DNA from: a virus | Length of the DNA: 25,635 nt | IMG/VR virus record: IMGVR_UViG_3300007345_000244 | Location: 1-25,635 of that record | Reading direction: 5' to 3' (one strand) | In this document: in pieces, positions 20,145 to 25,635 of the stretch | Position numbering within the stretch: position 1 is the first letter of the stretch | Layout of the letters: every line of letters begins with the position of its first letter | Made by a program: the position numbers and the translations under genes | Notes under the pieces: model-generated | What the model was told of the DNA's origin: nothing | What the model saw: only the letters and a program-made list of their open reading frames with translations | Databases searched by the model: none

Positions 20145-22121
20145 GTGCCTAACAATTATGTACCAACGCTAACGGCGCTACAGGCTGGTGAGCTGGCGCG
20201 AGCGGCTGATATCAACACGCGCTATGACTATGTTGAGTCGGCTTTCGACAAGCTGCCTACTCCTGTTTCTTCCGGCCAGGGCTTTTCCGATCCGGTTCCC
20301 GTAGGCACTCCAACCGCCAATGAACACGCTACCACCAAGCTCTATGCTGAGACGGTAATTATTGCGGCGGCAGAAGCTGCGGCCCTGGCGTACATCACCC
20401 CTAGCACGACTGCGGCGGCGGCGAGTGCGGCGGCAGCGCTAACTAGCGAGACAAATGCGGCCTCGAGCGCGACAGCGGCGGCTACGTCTGCCACTAACGC
20501 GGCTACGAGCGAAACTAATGCCGCAACGTCTGAGACTAACGCCAGCACAAGCGAAACCAATTCGGCCGCAAGTGAAACAGCAGCGGCTACCAGCGAGACT
20601 AACGCGGCCACTAGCGCGACTGCCGCAGCGGCCAGCCAGGTTGCGGCGGCTGGAAGTGCAACAGCGGCGGCATCATCGGCTACTGCCGCAGGCACCAGTG
20701 AGACTAATGCCGCTACTAGCGAGACCAACGCGGCTACTAGCGCCACTAACGCCACTAACAGTGAAACTAACGCAGGGGCGAGCGAAACGGCGGCGGCGAC
20801 TAGCGAGACAAATGCCGCTACTAGTGCAACTGCGGCGGCAGGATCGGCCACAGCGGCCGCGACCAGCGCGACCAATGCGGCGACCAGTGAAACAAACGCC
20901 AGTACGAGCGAAACCAATGCTTCTACGTCAGCCACACTGGCAGAGGATTGGGCGACCAAAACCAGCGGAACCGTAGATGGAGTTGATTACTCTGCGAAGT
21001 ATTATGCGACTAGCGGGAATGTCTCTACGGTTGCTACAAATATCGCTAACGTAAATACAGTCGCGACAAACATTACTGACGTCAACGCTTTTGCAGAAAC
21101 CTACTTCATCTCTGCAACAGCACCAGGAAGCCCGACCACGGGTGATCTGTGGTTCGACACCAGCACAAACACTATGAAGGTGTACGGAAGCTCTGGCTTT
21201 CAGAACGCGGGCTCATCCGTAAACGGAACCTCTGAGCGAGCAGAGTATGTGGTTGGCACCAGCTCTGGTTCGTACACCGGATCCACTACCACCTTCCCGG
21301 CTACCTATGACCCCGGCTATGTAGATGTTTACATGAACGGCATCAAGCTCGCGGAGACTGACTTTACGGCAACCAACGGCAACACTGTTGTACTCGGTAG
21401 CGCGGCTGTTTCTGGGGATCAGATTTCTATTGTTGCGTATGGCACGTTCAATGTTTCTACCGCGCTGGCGAAAGCATCAAACCTTTCGGATCTAACCAGC
21501 GCCGCAACTGCGCTGTTAAACCTGGGCCTAACGGCCACAGCGGCTGAGCTGAACCTCCTCGATGGCGTTACGGCTACTACATCTGAAATCAACACTCTTG
21601 CTGGTGTCACGGCTACTGCTTCAGAAATCAACACATTATCTGGAATCACTGCGACAGTAGCAGAGCTAAACATTTTAGACGGTGTTACAGCTACTACAGC
21701 AGAAATAAATTATTTGGATGTAACAACTCTAGGAACTTCAGAGGCTTCTAAAGCTGTGACAGCAGATGCTAATGGTGTAGTGACTTTTGACAATGGAACG
21801 ATTGAAGAATCAACGGCATTGTCCGGAACATCTGTAACAATAAACCTAAGAGACGGCGATAACTTTACCCATACGCTGTCAGGCAACACGACTTACACGT
21901 TTAGCAATCCAGCGGCTACAGGTAAAACATCTTCGTTTACGTTAAAGGTAACTCAAGACGTTACAGCTAGAACAATTACATGGCCTGCAGCAGTTAAGTG
22001 GGCTGGTGGAACTGCGCCAACAATTAGCACTGGCTCTGGCGATGTAGATGTATTTGTTTTTATTACTTATGACGGCGGCACAAACTATTACGGATTTACC
22101 TCTGGTCAGGATATGTCGTGA
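20145..22121 (+). CDS. Tail fibre with heptad repeats and TAxExN modules
   Basis: The 658-residue protein starts at GTG 20145 after GGAGG. Parts: a conserved N-terminal attachment domain (1-95); about 24 seven-residue repeats of the ATSETNA type (100-266), like lambda Stf-type shafts; EDWATKTSGTVDGVDYSAKYYA; GDLWFDTSTNTMKVY (about 340-355); a small beta domain (YVDVYMNGIKLAETDF); TAAELNLLDGVTATTSEIN-type repeats (about 465-530); and a C-terminal domain (560-658) with FTLKVTQD and ITWPAAVKW. It should bind a host surface structure as a trimer. From about 21,580 the DNA turns AT-rich, a likely recombination joint. Confidence 0.85.
   Translation: MPNNYVPTLTALQAGELARAADINTRYDYVESAFDKLPTPVSSGQGFSDPVPVGTPTANEHATTKLYAETVIIAAAEAAALAYITPSTTAAAASAAAALTSETNAASSATAAATSATNAATSETNAATSETNASTSETNSAASETAAATSETNAATSATAAAASQVAAAGSATAAASSATAAGTSETNAATSETNAATSATNATNSETNAGASETAAATSETNAATSATAAAGSATAAATSATNAATSETNASTSETNASTSATLAEDWATKTSGTVDGVDYSAKYYATSGNVSTVATNIANVNTVATNITDVNAFAETYFISATAPGSPTTGDLWFDTSTNTMKVYGSSGFQNAGSSVNGTSERAEYVVGTSSGSYTGSTTTFPATYDPGYVDVYMNGIKLAETDFTATNGNTVVLGSAAVSGDQISIVAYGTFNVSTALAKASNLSDLTSAATALLNLGLTATAAELNLLDGVTATTSEINTLAGVTATASEINTLSGITATVAELNILDGVTATTAEINYLDVTTLGTSEASKAVTADANGVVTFDNGTIEESTALSGTSVTINLRDGDNFTHTLSGNTTYTFSNPAATGKTSSFTLKVTQDVTARTITWPAAVKWAGGTAPTISTGSGDVDVFVFITYDGGTNYYGFTSGQDMS
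20442..20942 (+). repeat. 21-base coding repeats of the fibre shaft
   Basis: About 24 imperfect 21-base units encode seven-residue repeats of the form A-T-S-E/A-T-N/A-A. Third codon positions vary freely (for example ACG/ACT/ACC/ACA), so the repeat is kept at protein level. These tracts form the shaft of trimeric fibres and are common recombination sites between phages. They also make a false 205-residue frame on the other strand. Confidence 0.9.
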
Positions 22122-23026
22122 GTGCTTCCAGAAAGTTAATGCAAATTGGAGCCTCAGGTGCTGAAGATTTTAGTGCTGACATTTTAGTTGTTGGAGGGGG
22201 TGGAAACGGCGGCAACGGCGCAAATAACAACATTGGTGGTGGCGGTGGTGGCGGTCGTGTTGTTCATGTAACTAACGCTACATTGTCAACTACGGTTTTG
22301 TATGCCGTTACTGTTGGCGGTGGCGGGGCTGGCACTGGCGGTAAAGGAGGGACTTCTCAGTTTAGTGTTAGTGGACAAAATGGGTCATATAACATAACCG
22401 CAATAGGCGGTGGCGTTGGCGGGGGAAGCAATACTTCAGCCGCTAACATGACAGGCGGGTGTGGCGGTGGTGGAGATTTGCAAACATCTCCTAGCACTGG
22501 AGGGTCTGCAACTGGTTCTGGTTCTGGGATAACAGGTTTTTCTGGGACTTTAAATGCTAATCGCGGCTTTGCTGGAGGGCGCGGAGATGGCCCAGAAGGA
22601 TACCCGTATTCAAACGCTGGCGGAGGCGGTGGCGCTGATGGTGGCGGCTATAACTATACCTCTACTCAAGGCGGTTCAGGCGGAAATGGCTGGATAAGCA
22701 CCATTACGGGAGCAGTCGGACGTTACGGCGCTGGTGGAGGTGGTGGTGGATATACTGGTGACGGTGGAGATGGAGGACAAGGCGGAGGCGGAAACGGCGG
22801 AAATAGAAGCTACGTTCCTACCGCAGGCACTGATGGTCAAGGTGCTGGAGGCGGTGGAGGCGGTCATGGAAGTACCGCTAGAGAAACAGGCGGAGCAGGC
22901 GGAGATGGAACCGTAATTATTCGCTCACTAAAAACCGCATCAGCTATAACAGGAAGCCCAACCTTAATTAATTATGGCTCTTACAAAATTTATGTATTTA
23001 CGTCTAGCGGGACTATAACTTTTTAA
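22118..23026 (+). CDS. Glycine-rich tail adhesin-like protein
   Basis: The 302-residue protein starts with GTG overlapping the fibre stop (GTGA). About residues 25-270 are built of Gly-rich segments (for example GGGGNGGNGA, GGGGGGGR, GGAGGDGT) spaced by short loops, as in proteins with packed polyglycine II helices such as the gp38 adhesins of T-even phages. The ends are typical: FSADILVVGGGG at the start, and GTVIIRSLK with YKIYVFTSSGTITF at the C-terminus. It probably forms or caps a receptor-binding tip. Loops between Gly runs are the likely specificity parts. Confidence 0.72.
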   Translation: MSASRKLMQIGASGAEDFSADILVVGGGGNGGNGANNNIGGGGGGGRVVHVTNATLSTTVLYAVTVGGGGAGTGGKGGTSQFSVSGQNGSYNITAIGGGVGGGSNTSAANMTGGCGGGGDLQTSPSTGGSATGSGSGITGFSGTLNANRGFAGGRGDGPEGYPYSNAGGGGGADGGGYNYTSTQGGSGGNGWISTITGAVGRYGAGGGGGGYTGDGGDGGQGGGGNGGNRSYVPTAGTDGQGAGGGGGGHGSTARETGGAGGDGTVIIRSLKTASAITGSPTLINYGSYKIYVFTSSGTITF

Positions 23027-23037
23027 GGGAAGTTGAA

Positions 23038-23511
23038 ATGGAATACCTGAAAATAGATACAAATGAAGTTATTAACGAAGATCAGTTAAAGCAACTAAAC
23101 CCTAATGTTTCGTTTGGACTTCCTTTGAATGACTCGTCTGCTGAAGCGTTAGGTGTAAAAGTAATTCAGAGAACAGATATGCCCGATACGGACGAGTTTT
23201 ACCATGCTGAACCTGATGGCGTAGAAGAGGTGGATGGCGTTTGGCGAGAAAAATGGAAAATTGTCGCAGACTTTGAAGAGTACACGGATCAAAAAACAAA
23301 TGCGGTGGTATCTGTCGAAGAGCAAATCCTGAACAAACAAAAGTCACAAGCTAGGACTAAGCGGGACGATCTCTTAAAGGCTACAGACCACTTTGGATTA
23401 GCTGACGTTAATGTATCAGCAGAAATGACAGCTTACAGGCAAGCACTTAGAGATGTGCCACAGCAGGCCGGTTTCCCCGGCGAAATAACCTGGCCTACCA
23501 AACCGGAGTAA
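23038..23511 (+). CDS. Tail-fibre assembly (chaperone)-like protein
   Basis: The 157-residue protein has a polar N-terminal domain (1-100, DGVEEVDGVWREKWKI) and a conserved C-terminal segment RDDLLKATD, then TAYRQALRDVPQQAGFPGEITWP. This R-D-x-L-L-x-x-[ST]D ... YRQALRD ... FP ... WP signature is typical of fibre-assembly and tail-chaperone proteins of Caudovirales. It sits between two fibre-type genes. AAGGGAAGTTGAA precedes the ATG. Confidence 0.7.
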   Translation: MEYLKIDTNEVINEDQLKQLNPNVSFGLPLNDSSAEALGVKVIQRTDMPDTDEFYHAEPDGVEEVDGVWREKWKIVADFEEYTDQKTNAVVSVEEQILNKQKSQARTKRDDLLKATDHFGLADVNVSAEMTAYRQALRDVPQQAGFPGEITWPTKPE

Positions 23512-23515
23512 AAAT

Positions 23516-25635
23516 ATGAGCAGGGCAAGAGATTTTGCGGACATCATTAGCAGTGGTGTCCTGGCTGATGGCCAGGTTAGCTTCTCTGAGATTACTGGAG
23601 TCACCGCAACCGCCTCTGAGATTAACTATCTCTCTGGTGTTACCTCTGCGATCCAGTCTCAATTCAGCAGCGTTCAATCTGACCTTGCCACGAAGGTAGG
23701 CGCTAGCTACACAGGCGACGTAGACATCACAGGCGAATTGCTAGTTGATAGTTATAACGAGACTTTTAAAACTGTTTCTAATTCAAGCTCTACGCTTTAT
23801 TACGATATTGCAAACACATCTTACGATTCTGTAAGTTTTAGTAGTAGTCTTCCTACTCAACCTAAAGATTTGTTTTTAAAGCCAGACGGCACAAAACTTT
23901 ATGTTATGGGAGAAGGTGGAGACGAAGTTAGACAATATTCTTTAAGCACTGCCTTTGATTTATCTACAGCTTCTTATGATAGTGTATTGTTTGATGTTGG
24001 CACTCAAGCTCCCGGTTCTCGTACACTTTATTTTAAGTCAGACGGAACCAAAATGTACGTAGGTGGAGACAGTACTGACACTATTTGGGAATATGATTTA
24101 AGTACGGCATGGAATGTTTCTACAGCTTCTTATAACTCTGTTAATCTTGTTTTAGGCACTTACACTGGAGCAGACCCAGAAGGTTTAGAATTTAAACCAG
24201 ACGGAACTAAAATGTATGTTGTAGGCAGTCAAGACACTGTTTATCAATATGCTTTAAGTACCGCTTGGGACTTATCCACAGCCTCTTACGAAAACAAAGC
24301 ATTTAACGTAGCAAACGAAGCGTATGATCCACACGGAATCCGATTTAATTCTGATGGCACACGGTTAATTGTTATAAATGATGCTACAGGTGTTCTTGGT
24401 GGTTTTTATCAATATTCTTTGTCTACTGCTTATGACGTTAGTACAGCGTCTTATGACTCTGTTTTTTATGATATAGATTCAGAAAGCACAACAGTTACGG
24501 GGCCACAAGGACTTCATTTCAGCGCCACAGGCGATAAAGTTTATGTAATAGATTCAGATGCAAATGCTGTTTTTCAATATAGTACTTCTTCTACGTCTAA
24601 TACCACAACTCTTAACTGTGAAAACGCTAATGTTTTTGCAACACAATTATCTTCAAACACAACTGTTGTTTTTAGTAACCCACCTTCAAGTGGAACTACG
24701 ACAGCAGTTTCAGGATCATCTTATGATTTAACTAATCCTACGTTTATTGATAAATTAAATGTTGCATCTAGGGTTGGTGATTTAATAGATGTTCATTTTA
24801 AACCAGACGGGACAGAAATGTATGTCATAGCTTCTGGTACTCTTGATACTGTGCATCAGTATACATTATCAACTGCTTTTGATTTAAGCACCGCTAGTTA
24901 TGCTTCAAAAACATTAGATGTATCTGGACAAGACGGTGGCCCAACTGGAATATTTTTAAAGCCTGACGGAACAAAAATGTTTTTAGTAGGCGCGTTAGGA
25001 GATTCTGTTTATCAATACAGTTTAAGCACCGCATGGGATATAAGTAGCGCCAGTTATGATTCAGTAAGTTTAAGTGTTGCTGGGCAAGACACGAGTCCAA
25101 ACGGAATTGTGTTTAAACCAGACGGAACTTCTATGTACATTGCAGGGAATACTTCAAATGCCCTATTTCAATATACTTTATCAACTGCATGGGATTTAAG
25201 CACAGCTAGTTACGCTTCTAAAACCTTTTCAGTAAGTTCTCAAGATACTATTCCATATTCAATAGCGTTTAATGCTGATGGTACAAAAATGTTTGTTACT
25301 GGTCTTAGTGGAGACGCCGTATATCAATATAGCCTTAGCACAGCATACGATATATCTACAGCAAGTTATGATTCTGTTTCATTTAGTATGTCAGGAATTA
25401 TGTCTGAAGGGCCGGTTGGAATGTTTTTTGGTGATTCTGGCACTAAACTTTTTCTTGCTCATAGTACTTCAGATACTATATTTGCTTATTTTTCTGCTGA
25501 TACTGAAATTCAAGACAGCACAGCCTACGCAATGTCACTCAAGGTTGTCCAAGACTCTGGAGCCTCTGGGTACACTGTAACGTGGCCTACGTCTGTTGAT
25601 TGGCCTAGTGCTACAGCGCCTACCCTGACAGCTAC
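23516..25635 (+). CDS. Tail fibre with ten propeller-type repeats, open at the right edge
   Basis: An ATG at 23516, four bases after the previous stop, opens a frame that stays in phase to 25635 (706 codons, no stop). The N-terminus carries FSEITGVTATASEINYLSGV and a short coiled segment (to about 60), shared in style with the 658-aa fibre. From about 23,835, ten blades of about 52 residues follow, each with FKPDGTKMYV and an xQYSLSTAWDLSTASYDSV strand. Blade cores start near 23882, 24037, 24196, 24351, 24521, 24801, 24961, 25118, 25274 and 25432. The end SLKVVQDSG...VTWPTSVDWPS matches the C-terminal module of the 658-aa fibre, so the protein probably ends soon after. The DNA is strongly AT-rich. 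A receptor-binding fibre is likely. Confidence 0.8.
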   Translation, partial: MSRARDFADIISSGVLADGQVSFSEITGVTATASEINYLSGVTSAIQSQFSSVQSDLATKVGASYTGDVDITGELLVDSYNETFKTVSNSSSTLYYDIANTSYDSVSFSSSLPTQPKDLFLKPDGTKLYVMGEGGDEVRQYSLSTAFDLSTASYDSVLFDVGTQAPGSRTLYFKSDGTKMYVGGDSTDTIWEYDLSTAWNVSTASYNSVNLVLGTYTGADPEGLEFKPDGTKMYVVGSQDTVYQYALSTAWDLSTASYENKAFNVANEAYDPHGIRFNSDGTRLIVINDATGVLGGFYQYSLSTAYDVSTASYDSVFYDIDSESTTVTGPQGLHFSATGDKVYVIDSDANAVFQYSTSSTSNTTTLNCENANVFATQLSSNTTVVFSNPPSSGTTTAVSGSSYDLTNPTFIDKLNVASRVGDLIDVHFKPDGTEMYVIASGTLDTVHQYTLSTAFDLSTASYASKTLDVSGQDGGPTGIFLKPDGTKMFLVGALGDSVYQYSLSTAWDISSASYDSVSLSVAGQDTSPNGIVFKPDGTSMYIAGNTSNALFQYTLSTAWDLSTASYASKTFSVSSQDTIPYSIAFNADGTKMFVTGLSGDAVYQYSLSTAYDISTASYDSVSFSMSGIMSEGPVGMFFGDSGTKLFLAHSTSDTIFAYFSADTEIQDSTAYAMSLKVVQDSGASGYTVTWPTSVDWPSATAPTLTA
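23835..25500 (+). repeat. Two sets of five propeller-blade coding repeats
   Basis: Ten units of about 155-170 bases encode the blades of the edge fibre. The step between blade five (24521) and six (24801) is about 280 bases and contains a non-blade segment (NCENANVF, NTTVVFSNPPSSG), so the array is five plus five. Its NTTVVFSNP part resembles the NTTYTFSNPAATG segment near the C-terminus of the 658-aa fibre. Confidence 0.8.

Noticed and set aside
20442-20942. Regular short repeats considered as a CRISPR-like array
   Set aside because: Units are 21 bases with no spacers, in frame and with synonymous variation, so they are protein repeats.
20342-20959. 205-residue Ala/Val/Leu-rich leftward frame that looks like a membrane protein
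   Set aside because: It is the mirror image of the heptad repeats of the tail fibre, has no ribosome site, and its hydrophobicity follows from Ala/Thr/Ser codons read backwards.
25272-25580. 102-residue Leu-rich rightward frame
   Set aside because: It is a shadow of the propeller fibre, which reads through in phase without a break.
23516-25635. Diversity-generating retroelement target in the last fibre
   Set aside because: No reverse transcriptase, template repeat or A-mutated variable repeat is seen; the C-terminus lies outside the window, so it cannot be fully excluded.
1-25635. tRNA genes, integrase, attachment site, insertion sequences
   Set aside because: I looked for these by eye and found none I could support. 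An integrase would be expected left of the repressor, outside the window.

Overview
The window is most of a temperate, short-tailed (podovirus-type) phage or prophage of a Gram-negative bacterium, probably an aquatic gammaproteobacterium. The lineage rests on gene content: a CI-type repressor at the left edge, lambda nin-region relatives (NinB, NinG), an N4-gp56-type major capsid protein, a long podovirus portal and only a few tail proteins. The host guess is inference. Base composition is GC-rich by eye up to about 21.6 kb, then clearly AT-richer in the receptor-binding genes.

Layout. (1) 1-397: start of a leftward XRE/CI-like repressor (GTG at 119) and a divergent control region with operator-like palindromes; no cro is visible. 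(2) 398-3758, rightward early operon, nearly every gene overlapping the next: primase-type zinc finger, DnaD/O-like replication protein carrying three 11-bp-spaced iteron-like repeats (putative origin), DnaB-like helicase, NinB-like, NinG-like, a small unknown, and a Q-like antiterminator candidate. (3) 3708-6754, leftward operon of eleven small genes, mostly without known relatives, tightly coupled by overlapping stop/start codons and read from a promoter near 6810-6839. It converges on the Q-like gene with a 51-bp overlap. (4) 6755-7007: divergent control region with a strong intrinsic terminator (6963-6989) just ahead of the late genes, resembling the lambda pR'-tR' design. (5) 7008-10560, late genes: secreted protein with an EF-hand-like loop, conserved small phage proteins, a 40-aa membrane protein, GH24 lysozyme, an HTH-metallophosphoesterase, a zinc ribbon, a holin-like protein and a membrane/coiled-coil protein that may be a spanin. 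(6) 10560-20129: two small virion-type proteins, terminase small and large subunits, portal, a 57-aa protein, scaffold, major capsid protein, a LEM/HeH-type protein, adaptor and tail nozzle/hub. Scaffold plus capsid are bracketed by two TTCG-loop terminators. (7) 20145-25635: a 658-aa tail fibre with about 24 heptad repeats, a glycine-rich adhesin-like protein, a fibre-assembly chaperone-like protein, and a fibre with ten beta-propeller-type repeats that runs off the window.

How it may work together (inference): the repressor holds the early promoter; early genes load helicase at an origin inside the replication gene; the Q-like protein lets polymerase pass the leader terminator at 6963 and the terminators inside the capsid block; late genes build, package and release virions. 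Four genes too short or too incomplete for a simple ORF scan were added: the repressor start (1-119), a 28-aa membrane peptide (4415-4501), a 40-aa membrane protein (7678-7800) and two 57-aa proteins (7800-7973, 15279-15452), together with the open-ended propeller fibre from 23516.
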